From assembly GCA_934045075.1 (NCBI GenBank), contig OW203722.1:3007001-3071000 (forward strand): 64,000 nucleotides of DNA. Direction: 5' to 3'. Each line of letters opens with the position of its first letter. Position 1 is the first letter of the stretch. The notes under the pieces were generated by a model. The model was not told where the DNA came from. It did not search any database and was given only the letters and a program-made list of their open reading frames with translations. Positions 54,801 through 55,560 of the stretch are shown here, piece by piece. Position numbers and translations under genes: made by a program. The stretch comes from Yponomeuta sedellus (lineage: Eukaryota > Arthropoda > Insecta > Lepidoptera > Yponomeutidae).

Positions 54801-55560
54801 GCCTGTACGTAATACAGAGAATTGTGTAAAGAGGTTCGAAATTTCACTGATGCCGTGAGTCGCCCATTGGCTCAATTGGTAGAGCGCTGGCACGGATAGG
54901 CAGAGGTTGCGGGTTCGAATCCCGGCATGGGTGGAATTTTTAGCCTCGAAATAGGTTTTTAAATAATAAATATTCATGGACATATTACGCAGATCTCGTT
55001 AGCCCTATACTAAGTACAACTAAATGACTTGTGTTATAGGTGCTAACTCGGCGATAGATTTAATACAATAAATACGTAGACAACATCTGGCACGGATAGC
55101 CAGAGGTCGCGGGTTCGAATCCCGGCATGGGTGGAATTTTTAGCCTCTAAATAGGTTTTTAAAACATCCAAGACCCGAGACACACTAGAAAAGTTCGTTT
55201 CCTAGTTTGACCCGGCCGGGGATCGAACCCGAGAACTTCGGTTTTACAGTCAGCGTGCCAAACCGCTGCACCACCGAGGCCGTCTCTGACTCTGTCGAGT
55301 TATCCTATATTATTTTTAAAGCGACAAATGTGTATTCCTTCGAATATTTTGACGCTTTCAATTCGCATAGGGTAAAATCGGCTCCCAGGTTTCCTGCCCA
55401 ACCGAACCTAACTTTACTATTTTCTCATTGCAGTTGCGACTTTAATAAGTATACGATAAGGTGCATCCGAAGTGTCGGCGAGATGGCGCCCAAGCAAGAA
55501 ACCGACAGCGATATGGAATCCAGCGAAAAAGGCAGCGGATCAGATTCTGATGATGAATAA
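9843..55560 (+). CDS. PWP2: PWP2 / Utp1, WD-repeat protein of the SSU processome (complete, 18 exons)
   Basis: PWP2 is a nucleolar scaffold of the UtpB subcomplex, which binds the 5' external spacer and U3 snoRNP during 18S rRNA maturation. Coding exons: 9843-9860, 10087-10199, 10938-11032, 11558-11686, 12444-12724, 13509-13661, 15024-15195, 16537-16704, 18207-18459, 23578-23725, 24563-24754, 26122-26267, 27451-27598, 28719-28862, 29613-29722, 31606-31754, 33309-33516, 55434-55560. They sum to 2754 nt (917 residues plus stop), against about 919 in mammals, with no frameshift or internal stop. Two WD40 propellers span roughly residues 7-740 (for example GHTDKIVG at 187, GGHDGKVKVWN at 406-416, SASWDKTVRMWN at 535-546), an acidic linker follows W216, and a Utp12-type helical domain occupies about 740-870. 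The tail ends in SGSDSDDE. The gene spans 45.7 kb because of transposon-filled introns. Confidence 0.96.
10087..10199 (+). CDS. PWP2: PWP2 exon 2
   Basis: Residues 7-44 (last codon split), FQNLLGTVYKKGDIIFTNDG then NCVISPVGNRITVYNLKQ, the first WD blade. Acceptor ATTTCAG, donor GTAAGT. Confidence 0.95.
10938..11032 (+). CDS. PWP2: PWP2 exon 3
   Basis: Residues 44-75, NKSNTLSVESHYNYTAIDVS then PNSSVLLAVNE. Acceptor ATTTCAG, donor GTAAGT; phases fit exon 2 and exon 4. Confidence 0.95.
11558..11686 (+). CDS. PWP2: PWP2 exon 4
   Basis: Residues 76-118, KGEAQMISLLTCTVIHRYKF then KQQVNAVRFSPDGKYFAACC and DDT. This is a WD blade with the typical VRFSPDGKYFA strand. Acceptor CTTTCAG, donor GTATGT. 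The intron before it contains a partial 5S-SINE. Confidence 0.95.
12444..12724 (+). CDS. PWP2: PWP2 exon 5
   Basis: Residues 119-212. Contains AHDETTCLDW (144-153), VGSKDTTTKIY (162-172) and SGHTDKIVGVFF (from 186), the most PWP2-specific part of the first propeller. Acceptor ATTCCAG, donor GTATGT. Confidence 0.96.
13509..13661 (+). CDS. PWP2: PWP2 exon 6, with acidic linker
   Basis: Residues 213-263. VCLWE closes a WD blade; then a lysine- and acid-rich segment (KRRKLQKEEDDSEDDVNEKQ and VIEKDAED) forms the linker found in PWP2 proteins. Exactly 51 codons, phase 0 at both ends. The downstream intron contains several decayed copies of this exon's 3' part (see 13690-14740). Confidence 0.95.
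13928..14018. repeat. 90-bp direct repeat, copy 1 (copy 2 at 14799-14883)
   Basis: Shares AAAAAGGCCTACTATTACGC, ATTATTTACAT and GAATTAAAGCCAGTACA with 14799-14883. It brackets the pseudo-exon array and shows that a block of about 0.9 kb in intron 6 was duplicated. Confidence 0.85.
14085..14160 (+). repeat. 5S rRNA-like fragment
   Basis: CGATCACGAAGG, CTAAGCAACATCGG and ATGGATGGGTGACCG match the internal promoter half of animal 5S rRNA in the correct order. The flanks do not complete a 5S gene, so this is a dead copy or a 5S-derived SINE head. Confidence 0.75.
15024..15195 (+). CDS. PWP2: PWP2 exon 7
   Basis: Residues 264-320 (last codon split), EERVIEDLKVEIKTEDDMRL and HYKKLGRHYIGDAIRNASHK, then VKLTAAQYHKATKILVTG. 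It ends the linker and starts the next WD blade; LTAAQYH matches the conserved LTAAAFH. Donor GTACAT is weak but the phase is exact. Confidence 0.94.
16198..16398 (-). mobile_element. tRNA-derived SINE (family A), intact-looking copy
   Basis: Read on the minus strand it starts with a tRNA-like head: A-box-like GTGGCGTAGCGGTAGCG and B-box-like GAGTTCGAATCCCGG, then a body containing AGGTCTTGGATGTTTACATG and GTGTGGGGCCAGAAGCAATG. Related copies lie at 26278-26760 (interrupted), 57300-57485, 17205-17275 and in pieces at 53345-53735. Confidence 0.85.
16537..16704 (+). CDS. PWP2: PWP2 exon 8
   Basis: Residues 321-376, FSTGIFFLHEMPDVNLIHTL, NISEHRISSVAVSPPGDWIA and FGCPNIGQLLVWEWQ. It is almost colinear with mammalian PWP2 (GDWIAFGC..GQLLVWEWQSE). 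Acceptor GTGCAG, donor GTGAGT. Confidence 0.96.
17577..18195. mobile_element. Inverted pair of 5S-derived SINE copies
   Basis: 17577-17720 carries the family in one orientation (GTGCCTTGCGAAGCACGGAA, GCCACTAGCGGTAATCAC). 17775-18195 carries it in the other, including TTAAGCAACAACAGGCGCGG and ATGGGTGACCG, which resemble the 5S rRNA internal promoter. A 30-bp piece of the 308-bp repeat (17838-17868) sits inside the second copy. The array ends 11 bp before PWP2 exon 9. Confidence 0.85.
18207..18459 (+). CDS. PWP2: PWP2 exon 9
   Basis: Residues 377-460, two WD blades: QQGHSLDMTCLAYSPDG, then GGHDGKVKVWNTSSGFCFVT, then FTEHKSAVTSVVFSANKKFF and SASLDGTVRCYDLTR. Acceptor ATTCCAG, donor GTGAGT. Intron 9 (5.1 kb) follows. 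Confidence 0.96.
18499..18755. mobile_element. Mariner-type MITE, copy 1
   Basis: 257 bp, CAGACTATTTATTCTTACTT to AAGTAAGAATAAATAGACTG, long terminal inverted repeats, flanked by TA at both ends. The second copy, 26452-26714, is in the opposite orientation. No transposase. TA duplication and TIR form fit the Tc1/mariner superfamily. Confidence 0.85.
18993..22415 (-). mobile_element. Spy-type DNA transposon, apparently complete
   Basis: 3423 bp. The ends are GGATGATGGGC at the left and, reading the other strand, GGTGATGGGC at the right, followed by imperfect TIR sequence (TGGTCCT, CCAATC, GATGAGT/AATGAGT, GTCGTT in the same order). The element sits exactly between AAA (18990-18992) and TTT (22416-22418) of a 308-bp repeat whose intact copies read GAAATTTCG, so no bases are duplicated or lost. 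Precise insertion between AAA and TTT without duplication is the known signature of the Spy group, whose transposases are related to IS5, ISL2EU and PIF/Harbinger. The transposase gene inside is intact. Confidence 0.88.
19303..21873 (-). CDS. Spy-type DDE transposase with THAP-like and SWIM zinc motifs (two exons)
   Basis: Exon 1 is 21873-21718 (52 codons, donor GTTTGT) and exon 2 is 21216-19303 (acceptor TTTTCAG), in phase 0, for about 689 residues. CxxC pairs at 13/16 and 62/65 bridge the splice and suggest a ZAD-like finger. A PEPQEQ-type repeat follows. CIFHGC...CHDH (C124, C129, C160, H163) looks like a THAP C2CH site. An HTH-like segment is near 245-285. The DDE_Tnp_4-type catalytic core shows DGTY (D329), LDRGF (D410) and WVVEVVNGRFKRDFK (E459). 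A C-terminal SWIM-type CxC...CxH lies at 643-657. No internal stops, so it may still be functional. It lies antisense within PWP2 intron 9. Assignment to Spy rather than PIF/Harbinger or ISL2EU rests mainly on the insertion site. Confidence 0.87.
22555..22688. repeat. Palindromic end of a 308-bp repeat
   Basis: TTTAATGCACTAACCCGTGC ... CCTATTTA turns around a short AT-rich centre and returns as TAAATAGG ... GCACGGGTTAGTGCATTAAA. Arms are about 53 bp and nearly perfect. Confidence 0.88.
23095..23330. mobile_element. SINE family B remnant
   Basis: Contains GAGGTGTTCA, CGCTTGAA, GCCAATCCGC-like sequence (here ATGCTAATCCGCGTTGGGCA) and ACTTTCTCTCTCTGAGAG. Related full copies lie at 59707-60018 and 63425-63780. 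No coding sequence. Confidence 0.65.
23578..23725 (+). CDS. PWP2: PWP2 exon 10
   Basis: Residues 461-510, YRNFRTLTSPSLVQFGSAAL then DSSSELCAAGGQDVFDIFLW and SVKFGKLLD. Matches the conserved RYRNFRTFTSP segment. Acceptor GTTTCAG, donor GTGAGT. Confidence 0.96.
24563..24754 (+). CDS. PWP2: PWP2 exon 11
   Basis: Residues 511-574, VLGGHEAPVVSLSFSPSPGS, then SASWDKTVRMWN (535-546) and SEPIQLTSDALQAVFRPDGE. Phase 0 on both sides. The 3' part of this exon has been copied repeatedly downstream. Confidence 0.96.
24755..25580 (+). repeat. Tandem array of decayed exon-11 copies in PWP2 intron 11
   Basis: Six degenerate copies of the exon-11 3' half plus the start of the intron follow the real exon. 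The donor-like positions are 24755 (real), 24896, 25037, 25178, 25311, 25454 and 25566, so the first three copies have an exact 141-bp period. Copies 1-3 are very alike (GTGTATTCTTTCTCTTTTAG, CCAGGCAGTTATCC), while copies 4-6 resemble the real exon in other ways (SEPIQL, LQAVFSPDGED in the copy near 25390-25453). Stops and frameshifts make them non-coding; two of the donors read GTCAGT. Confidence 0.92.
25789..26093 (+). mobile_element. 5S-derived SINE copy
   Basis: TATCAACCCTTGTATGTCTC, CCACTGCTGGGGCACGGGT, TTGGTGGAGGATTGTAAGAC, then CGTGCCTTGCGAAGCACGGA and CGGTCACCCATCCTGCACCT, the complement of the 5S-like box. It ends about 30 bp before exon 12. Confidence 0.85.
26122..26267 (+). CDS. 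PWP2: PWP2 exon 12
   Basis: Residues 575-623 (last codon split), IAVSTLDGNISFFNVQTGDQ and CGSVEGRNDLGSGRSDTDLV, then TPETMLKTK. Corresponds to AVATLNSQITFWD..GSIEGRHDL in mammals. Donor GTAAGT. Confidence 0.95.
26278..26760 (-). mobile_element. SINE family A copy split by a mariner-type MITE
   Basis: The SINE body (26278-26451) and its tRNA-like head (26715-26760, GCGCTACCGCTACGCCACAG) are separated by the MITE at 26452-26714. Removing the MITE and one TA restores the sequence CTTGCATGGTAGGTAGA seen in the intact copy at 16198-16398, which dates the SINE before the MITE. Confidence 0.9.
26452..26714. mobile_element. Mariner-type MITE, copy 2 (nested in a SINE)
   Basis: 263 bp from CAGTCTATTTATTC to the GACTG end, TA on each side, inverted relative to copy 1 at 18499-18755. 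One arm carries a small insertion (ACTCG). Confidence 0.9.
27240..27450 (+). repeat. Pyrimidine-rich minisatellite leading to the exon 13 acceptor
   Basis: About ten degenerate repeats of the theme CTATTCGCAATATCTCACTC and CTATTAGCTACTTCTCACTC run without a break into CAATCCTCAG, the exon 13 acceptor. The array acts in effect as a 200-nt polypyrimidine-rich 3' intron end. Confidence 0.9.
27451..27598 (+). CDS. PWP2: PWP2 exon 13
   Basis: Residues 623-672, AFTTICYSADGTCILGGGNS then KHVCLYSVSEGILIKKFVIT and QNRSLDAVN. Matches FTALCYSADGHSILAGG..KFVCIY in mammals. Acceptor ATCCTCAG, donor GTGAGT. Confidence 0.96.
27745..27925. repeat. Interspersed repeat shared with 1256-1410
   Basis: AAGATGGTCAGAGTGACG, CCCGCTGCCTTTTTCTCCA and ATTCAGCAAACAGAATG with a GAATTGAATTGAA tail (further copies of the tail near 27960-28000). 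Confidence 0.7.
28390..28718 (+). repeat. Tandem copies of the exon 14 acceptor and exon start
   Basis: Units of 59-66 bp containing CTCCCAACAGGACTTCATAA then GTTGGTTGCTAATTCC. Exon-start-like positions are 28397, 28463, 28529, 28595, 28660 and the real one at 28719. Those at 28529, 28595 and 28660 keep a pyrimidine tract and CAG, so they are plausible acceptors. Use of any of them would add 190, 124 or 59 nt, none a multiple of three. Confidence 0.92.
28719..28862 (+). CDS. PWP2: PWP2 exon 14
   Basis: Residues 673-720, DFINRRLLSEFGNMALVEER and GNVSIGLPGVKQGDMADRRV then KPE. Matches MEEFLNRRKMTEFGNLALID and PLPGVRKGDMSSR in mammals. Exactly 48 codons, phase 0. Confidence 0.95.
29395..29575 (+). 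mobile_element. 5S-derived SINE fragment
   Basis: AAGCCGCCCATAAGGCCTCC, GCGGAGCACGGAAGCGCTCG, GCCACTAGCCGCAATCACGG and GATTCCAATCACTCGGTTCG. It ends 37 bp before exon 15. Confidence 0.8.
29613..29722 (+). CDS. PWP2: PWP2 exon 15
   Basis: Residues 721-757 (last codon split), VRVHCVRFSPTGDSFAAAAT then EGLLVYSQTAGFDGTFR. This is the last WD blade, matching VTSLRFSPTGRCWAATTTEG in mammals. Acceptor CCCACTAG, donor GTGAGT. Confidence 0.95.
30245..30557 (+). repeat. Solo copy of the 308-bp tRNA-like repeat
   Basis: One unit from GTTAGTGCATTAAAAATAAA to CCTCAAAATAGGTTTTTTAAAA. It helps define the unit ends. The tRNA-like part has a small internal insertion (CCATTACCTAGCTCAGTTGG). Confidence 0.9.
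30761..30958. repeat. 198-bp near-perfect palindrome
   Basis: ATAATTAAAACTG ... TTTATGCTCGTTTATT ... CCAACGTTTCGG ... GGTGCCGTGG turns at about 30860 and is repeated inverted to 30958 with few differences. The GTTTCGG / CCGAAAC and CCTGAAAAAG motifs recall Penelope-type terminal sequences. Confidence 0.9.
31440..31550 (+). repeat. Half copy of the 308-bp repeat (3' half of the tRNA-like module plus tail)
   Basis: ATAACCAGAGGTCGCGGGTT, CGAATCCCGGCATGGGTGG, CCTCTAAATAGG and GTCCTTAGCACGGGTTAGTG. It begins in the anticodon-like stem and lacks the 5' half. Confidence 0.88.
31606..31754 (+). CDS. PWP2: PWP2 exon 16
   Basis: Residues 757-806, PFRLEMSSTPYAVKQYLQQG, EWGPALLAALQLNEKTSVQE and VVETIPPSD. 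It opens the Utp12 domain; ALRLNES..VQEALEAVP is the mammalian counterpart. Acceptor TTCGCAG, donor GTAAGT. Confidence 0.95.
31795..31942. repeat. Palindromic repeat with about 46-bp arms
   Basis: TAGTTATATATTAAACGGGT, CAAATCGCGATTATTTATTA and inverted counterpart at the right; the core has GACGTTTCGG and GCCGTGG. A degraded relative lies near 2640-2665 (AATAAATAATCGCGATTTGA). Confidence 0.88.
31960..32925 (+). pseudogene. RTE-like LINE reverse-transcriptase remnant
   Basis: Consecutive plus-strand fragments in shifted frames: VGFRKGMVCLDQIFSLRRVV and FCAFVDLEKAYDGV (31978-32211), then RQGCVASPWLFNLFMDSC and YADDQVLFASS (32264-32521), KEFVYLGSLFTRDGKCEGDI (32531-32734) and LMYGSETWVWQKKQESRINA (32673-32954). 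The catalytic YADD is present but frameshifts and stops kill the copy. An 18-bp inverted insertion (32235-32252) interrupts the motif before RQGC, and the copy ends in a fold-back at 32891-32922. The style fits RTE-clade elements. Confidence 0.82.
32947..33140 (-). repeat. Diverged 308-bp repeat fragment
   Basis: TTTAGAGGCTAAAAATTCCG, GGGACTCGAACCCGCGACCT and ACAATATTCTCTGTATTA in minus orientation, with more substitutions than other copies. Confidence 0.82.
33309..33516 (+). CDS. PWP2: PWP2 exon 17
   Basis: Residues 807-876 (last codon split), IQLTVTSLDEEFTDRLLDFL, AHLLEESRHLEHLLLWVRSI and KFPPSVLLALEKVLTVKYSQ. This is the Utp12 domain helices; VEKVLEFLASSFEVSRHLEF is the mammalian counterpart. 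Acceptor CTTCCAG, donor GTAAGT. Confidence 0.95.
33550..33905 (+). mobile_element. 5S-derived SINE copy
   Basis: TATGTACCCACTGCTGGGGC, TTGGTGGAGGATTGTAAGAC, GTGCCTTGCGATGCTCAGAA and CATCCATCCAGCACCTGACC, ending in ACTAGGTCACGAGGGCTTC. It is the most complete plus-orientation copy. Confidence 0.85.
33927..34371. repeat. Two 308-bp repeat copies joined head to head
   Basis: A minus-orientation part (33927-34090) with CGACCTCTGGCCATTCGTGC is followed by a plus-orientation unit (34093-34371) with GCCCATTAGCTCAGCTGGAA and CGGGTTCGAATCCCGGCATG. The two share sequence in inverse order, so the pair can fold back. Confidence 0.9.
34385..34530 (-). mobile_element. SINE family B 3' part
   Basis: ACGTTTCACTACAGGGCACA, GGCCTTCTCTCAGAGAGAG, AATTGGCAATTTCAAGCGCT and AGGTTTCCTCACGATCTTTT, in reverse orientation to the copies at 59707 and 63425. 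Confidence 0.8.
34970..35170. repeat. Imperfect inverted repeat (MITE-like)
   Basis: GACGGAATTCAC at the left and AACTCCGTC at the right, with repeated, mutually inverted CAGTCTG motifs inside (TCAGTCTGGTTAGACTGA). No coding sequence and the ends are not secure. Confidence 0.5.
35819..36185. repeat. Tandem pair of a common repeat (GCTGACCCAGCGAACTTCGT family)
   Basis: Two units of about 180 bp: TAGCTGACCCAGCG, ACTTCGTACCGCCTAACAGT, AACCATCCTCGT, AATCGGTTCAGC, GATTTGCGCTTACCAACACA. A reverse-orientation copy lies at 46865-47050. Confidence 0.85.
36811..37941 (-). pseudogene. Penelope-like RT/GIY-YIG polyprotein, N-terminally truncated
   Basis: 376 codons with no stop. GLAMGSPLSPLLADIFMDNF (25-44) and YRYVDDIIICW (59-69, catalytic VDD) are the last reverse-transcriptase motifs. 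FQIYRKPTQTDTV and SCHPWQHKMAAFHCYIHRLL follow. The C-terminus is a GIY-YIG endonuclease: GVYRVACPECNGVYIGQTGR (262-281, with the CxxC pair usual in Penelope), TRYREH (285-290) and ILEQLEI (335-341). The first RT motifs are missing and no ATG precedes the frame, so the copy cannot make a full protein. It lies in PWP2 intron 17, antisense. Confidence 0.9.
37959..38047. repeat. Perfect 40-bp inverted repeat, 9-nt spacer
   Basis: GAAGACGTTGCATGTCCATG within arm 37959-37998 is mirrored at 38008-38047 with no mismatch; spacer CTGAAGACA. It sits at the truncated 5' end of the Penelope-like element. Confidence 0.95.
38156..38197. repeat. Perfect 19-bp inverted repeat, spacer GAAT
   Basis: CAGTTTCGGTTTTTAGAGC and its complement, 14 bp before the BEL target duplication. 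Confidence 0.95.
38217..38392 (+). repeat. BEL/Pao 5' LTR
   Basis: 176 bp, TG...CA ends. It contains AATAAA within GTTAGAATAAAAGCTG, the expected polyadenylation signal. Confidence 0.95.
39347..44629 (+). CDS. BEL/Pao Gag-Pol polyprotein, intact
   Basis: 1760 residues, uninterrupted. Order: Gag-like DUF1759 region (about 105-250, IKPFDGKNIEDFIPFINIF), cysteine knuckles (CKYCDQSH..C and CVLCMNQHQGKC..CNICRKKH, near 320-375), aspartic protease with LLDSGSQVSF (D441), reverse transcriptase with YVDD (898-901), RNase H region (GYADASNIAHG), integrase zinc site (H..H..CVLC near 1425) and catalytic core D1460, D1526, E1580 (TDYAGP, CDNAS, GLWEAG), then a C-terminal DUF5641-type segment. The start is an ATG in the context TCAAAATGTCG, 955 bp after the 5' LTR. 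No envelope-like ORF follows. All catalytic residues I could locate are present, so the element may be active. Confidence 0.96.
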   Translation: MSLTRLVSDRGYVKGCLTRMETFCASEDIEKASYEALLAKRQRIFDSFRDYETLNKEILFLNAADQEDYEEYERKYSNCLTLLDCAIGKLKKEQNTSSPDCSKNGFKKLPPIDIKPFDGKNIEDFIPFINIFKAVFHSDSNISPCQKLYYLRTYLHGEALDIIKNLPLTDDNYLSALELLEKRYNNIPMIVNHHVNSLLDLPTFTKCTAQNLRSLVSKVNQHTAALKNLDLPVGQWDAILVNILSRKVDGYTNRGFHLERNEKKLPGLSEFLEFIEKRAVAMENTASEKPSPAPPAPAKLVKSGKASLVSAMNQLSCKYCDQSHKLYECAQFKLLTVQGRCEFVKSRKLCVLCMNQHQGKCMLRLKCNICRKKHNTLIHTDAESDSDTNVSNAATSSAGATSDNAVVMTNTSQERDVLLPTVVVRLINKNGKFIYARALLDSGSQVSFVTQKLAEKINCNISKADKTITGIIDGTNSVTQKTEFDVYSTVNDFNLKVTCFVAKNITCNLPQQSLDVTKLDIPSYVMLADKTFHQTGEINMLLGCEIFFQVLQRETLPLTLTGPYLVNTKFGYVVAGSLPVSAGAVSTSNLCITVRGNPFHNKNNTHISGEKCNYLQQNKSSLDTQNQSSLLLDKQTQFTFEEQIDHTISQLWECEKVPNIYKEGTTEHHLAEESFINSVKLENKKFSVALPLKLQLDDVNLGDSFGRVLQRFYNLEKRFSKDNKLYENYKAFMHDYVSQGHAKIYDISNYDINAGNIYFIPHHPVLNPNSKTTPVRAVFDASMKTTNNLCLNDIMLNGPTVQNDLFDILTLFRTFQYVLLCDVKAMYRGILVDNDYRCLQNILWRDSPTQPVQCLQLQTVTYGLKSSAFLATRCLIELADRYKDEYPLASFVLKNTSYVDDIQCGSNNLLELAETKRQLIELMDKASFSLHKWCSNCSELLSDIPESIHQLSSKSFDKVNNTYIKTLGLSYDVHTDTLNMKCPVTEKQESFTKREMLSFISKFFDPLGLVGPVLVQAKYLMQQVWFENLKWDDVLPEYLNTKMVDFTHNLIDMCYISVPRNINVPSPVKMELVGYADASNIAHGCCLYLRVVSHDNQVNVNLLCSKSRINPKDKILTTPRLELNSAVLLAMLARKVYNTLSLKYDNINTVLYSDSKIVLSWLNTEPVKLTVYIANRVEKIRQLCDNFQWSYVNTNENPADCLSRGVEPHELKGNSLWFHGPQYLQNINYVHCALESTKPIDFELPELKKPSPASYVCSKVNNHFQDFIEKYSDVEKITRILTYIKRFLFNCKKQNVTKKKGTLCPEELTSALNELIKLEQRKHFEKEFKFAEFKTNEKSNLSNLNPFVDGFGLLRVGGRLQNANLTFDQKHPIILPKGSTLTKLLIIHEHIRLKHAGQKLTLSSLHERYWLINANREVKSVLHKCVLCFRLKAKNASQLMGSLPLDRVNMTRPFQIVGTDYAGPFSVKQTRIRKPVITKAYVVMFICFLTKAIHIELASDMTTNTFLGCLKRFISRRNKPTKIYCDNASYYRGANSVLNELYESLNSTEHQNEVINFSNSERISFHFIPSYSPVFGGLWEAGIKSIKYHIKRVIGNLVLTYEEMYTVLVQIESILNSRPLTPISRDSDDMTYLTPGHFLTGAPLTSYPELNLTDINIGKLSFWKQCTKLQQTFWIQWHKQYLTMLQSRPKWHTAQPNLQEGTMVLIKSDNVTPLQWQVGRIVKVIPGNDDLVRALDVKTPKGFVIRTSVMKVCPLPIDYN
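44984..45159 (+). repeat. BEL/Pao 3' LTR
   Basis: 176 bp, matches the 5' LTR throughout by eye. Followed directly by ATAGG. Confidence 0.95.
45211..45632. mobile_element. Fold-back MITE with about 130-bp inverted repeats and a GC-rich core
   Basis: AACCGACTTCAAATGCGTGA, TAATATCTATTACCTAATAC and CTAAACTATGTCAAAGTAAT in the left arm return inverted at 45492-45630. The core (about 45383-45490) is strikingly GC-rich (GGCGCGGTGGCGGGGGACGC). No coding sequence. Confidence 0.9.
45701..45910 (+). other. Small basic/acidic open frame, possible transposon fragment
   Basis: 69 codons, MGRPTKRAALMRQRRSEETK then EEREVRLKESRERNGNNIAL. The R-x-R-rich, charged helical pattern resembles the N-terminal segments of some Helitron-type helicase ORFs, but it is too short to assign. 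It begins soon after a MITE and is followed by repeats, so a truncated transposon ORF is likelier than a host gene. Confidence 0.3.
46000..46425. repeat. Degenerate tandem repeats (GGGACCACCCTT / TTGGGGGT family)
   Basis: Three irregular units of about 110-130 bp share ACCCTTGGGGGTGAAATATT, CATGGGACCACCCTTG, and TTGTTCAAATCGGTTCATAA. The end of the block contains GGGTCGAATTAAGAACCTCC. Confidence 0.8.
46490..46720. repeat. Dispersed TTATGC motifs
   Basis: About a dozen copies of TTATGCN or TTATGTN spaced 10-30 bp apart (TTTATGCCG, GTTATGCTTTTC, ATTATGCGAAAAC, GTTATGCGAT). Low-complexity in feel but not a simple satellite. No gene seen. Confidence 0.6.
46865..47050. repeat. Reverse copy of the GCTGACCCAGCGAACTTCGT repeat
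   Basis: TGTGTTGGTAAGCGTAAATC, ACTGTTAGGCGGTACGAACT and CGCTGGGTCAGCTA, the reverse of the units at 35819-36185. Confidence 0.85.
47273..47608. mobile_element. MITE with nearly identical 104-bp terminal inverted repeats
   Basis: TAATAGTACATTACACAACT, GGCCGAGATCGCAGAAGTTT, GCGGCCCGAGCTGCAAGCGA in the left arm are mirrored at the right with one mismatch that I can find over about 104 bp. The central 130 bp has no long ORF. Recent origin. Confidence 0.93.
47904..47951. repeat. Perfect 22-bp inverted repeat, spacer ATCG
   Basis: GAGAAACGCGGCCGAATGTA in the left arm, mirrored at 47930-47951. Confidence 0.95.
48429..48633. repeat. Palindromic copy of the 308-bp repeat
   Basis: Arms of about 79 bp meet at CCAGATAGATCTGG. 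Each arm carries the 3' half of the tRNA-like module (GTTGCGGGTTCGAATCCCGG) and the CCTCTAAATAGG tail. The AT-rich repeat end (48429-48472) is attached on the left only. Confidence 0.93.
48855..48975. mobile_element. Short MITE
   Basis: GAAAATTACAGCC and GGCTGTAATTTTC are perfect 13-bp inverted repeats, extended imperfectly outward (TACGTGCGCTTT / AACTTACCGCAC). Core contains GCCCTCGCCGATGGCTCGGG. Confidence 0.7.
48995..50273. mobile_element. Non-autonomous hAT transposon with 8-bp target duplication
   Basis: The element is 49003-50265, with ends CAGTGTTGCCAGA and TCTGGCAACGCTG (13-bp TIR, one mismatch) and direct repeats GCCAGCTG at 48995-49002 and 50266-50273. CAGNGTTGCCA ends and 8-bp duplications are typical of the hAT superfamily. 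Subterminal motifs AAAAGTAACC and GTAACCTTTTG recur near both ends. No hAT transposase is recognisable in the 1263 bp. Confidence 0.92.
50280..50822 (-). mobile_element. SINE family B copy interrupted by a palindromic insert
   Basis: The tRNA-like head (TTGGATTCGAACCCAGGACC ... CGTTACCACCGC, about 50755-50822) and body (ACAAATGTACATAACTTAG, TAGCGAGTGATACTGC) are minus-oriented. An inverted-repeat piece at about 50460-50600 (GTCTAGAAC ... GTTTTAGACTATTGG, core AAAACGGCCGTTTT) lies within; a relative is near 28195-28312. Confidence 0.75.
51060..51352 (+). mobile_element. 5S-derived SINE copy
   Basis: CGGCCAAGTCCGAATTGGTG, CGGCACCAAGGGCTTAACGT, GGTAGTCGCAGGATGCCCAC and TGCACCTGACCGCGCCTGTT, GTTGCTTAACCCAAGTGATT. 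It is the fullest 5S-like end in the window. Confidence 0.85.
51580..51717 (+). repeat. LINE 3' tail with CTAT repeats
   Basis: TGCCTGGAAGAAATTGCTTT, GTGTACAATAAAGAATATTC then (TATC)n. Similar tails at 10795-10860, 29150-29232 and 57590-57705 indicate one insect LINE family (CR1-like 3' end). Confidence 0.75.
52065..52250. repeat. Palindromic copy of the 308-bp repeat folded at the anticodon-like hairpin
   Basis: The arms meet at CTCTGGCACGGATAGCCAGA, exactly the anticodon-like stem-loop of the tRNA-like module. Arms are about 65 bp (52113-52249). The AT-rich end is attached on the left only. Confidence 0.93.
52322..52358. repeat. Perfect 16-bp inverted repeat, spacer AATAG
   Basis: ATCTACCATCTGCGAG mirrored as CTCGCAGATGGTAGAT. 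Confidence 0.95.
52755..52960 (+). mobile_element. SINE family B copy
   Basis: AGCGGCCGTAGCGCAGTGAG and AGGTTCGATGCCCAGTGCGG form the tRNA-like head; TTATGTACATTTGTGAAGTT, AATACCACTAGCTAACAGTG and GTGAGGAAATCCTG follow. Confidence 0.8.
53345..53735. mobile_element. SINE family A pieces around an inverted 5S-derived SINE fragment
   Basis: CATAACATTTACATACAGTC (family A) at the left, then 53488-53655 with GGCGGCTTGATAACTTCTGA, CACTGTCTTACAATCCTCCA and TGCCCCAGCAGTGGGGACAT (5S-SINE, reverse), then CTGGCCCCACACTAGCGCCA (family A, internally deleted). Confidence 0.75.
54050..54078. repeat. (TTTA)n microsatellite
   Basis: TATTTATTTATTTATTTATT, about seven units. Confidence 0.95.
54624..54964. repeat. 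Inverted 308-bp repeat pair with long spacer
   Basis: The left half (54624-54765) runs from the AT-rich end through the tRNA-like module in minus orientation to TTGAGCCAATGG. The right half (54766-54964) runs in plus orientation from GCTGTAAGTGATGCAATTTG through GCCCATTGGCTCAATTGGTA to GGTTTTTAAA. The two tRNA-like modules are inverted relative to each other. Confidence 0.92.
55082..55162 (+). repeat. Half copy of the 308-bp repeat
   Basis: CTGGCACGGATAGCCAGAGG then CGCGGGTTCGAATCCCGGCA and CCTCTAAATAGG. It starts at the anticodon-like stem, like the copy at 31440. Confidence 0.9.
55434..55560 (+). CDS. PWP2: PWP2 exon 18 with stop
   Basis: Residues 876-917: CDFNKYTIRCIRSVGEMAPK then QETDSDMESSEKGSGSDSDD and E. 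The acceptor TCATTGCAG completes the isoleucine codon left by exon 17. LSK-ICDFNKYTIRCI matches LSKLCSWNHYNMQYA in mammals. The acidic serine-rich tail is typical. Its stop codon lies within AATAAA (55556-55561). Confidence 0.93.
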
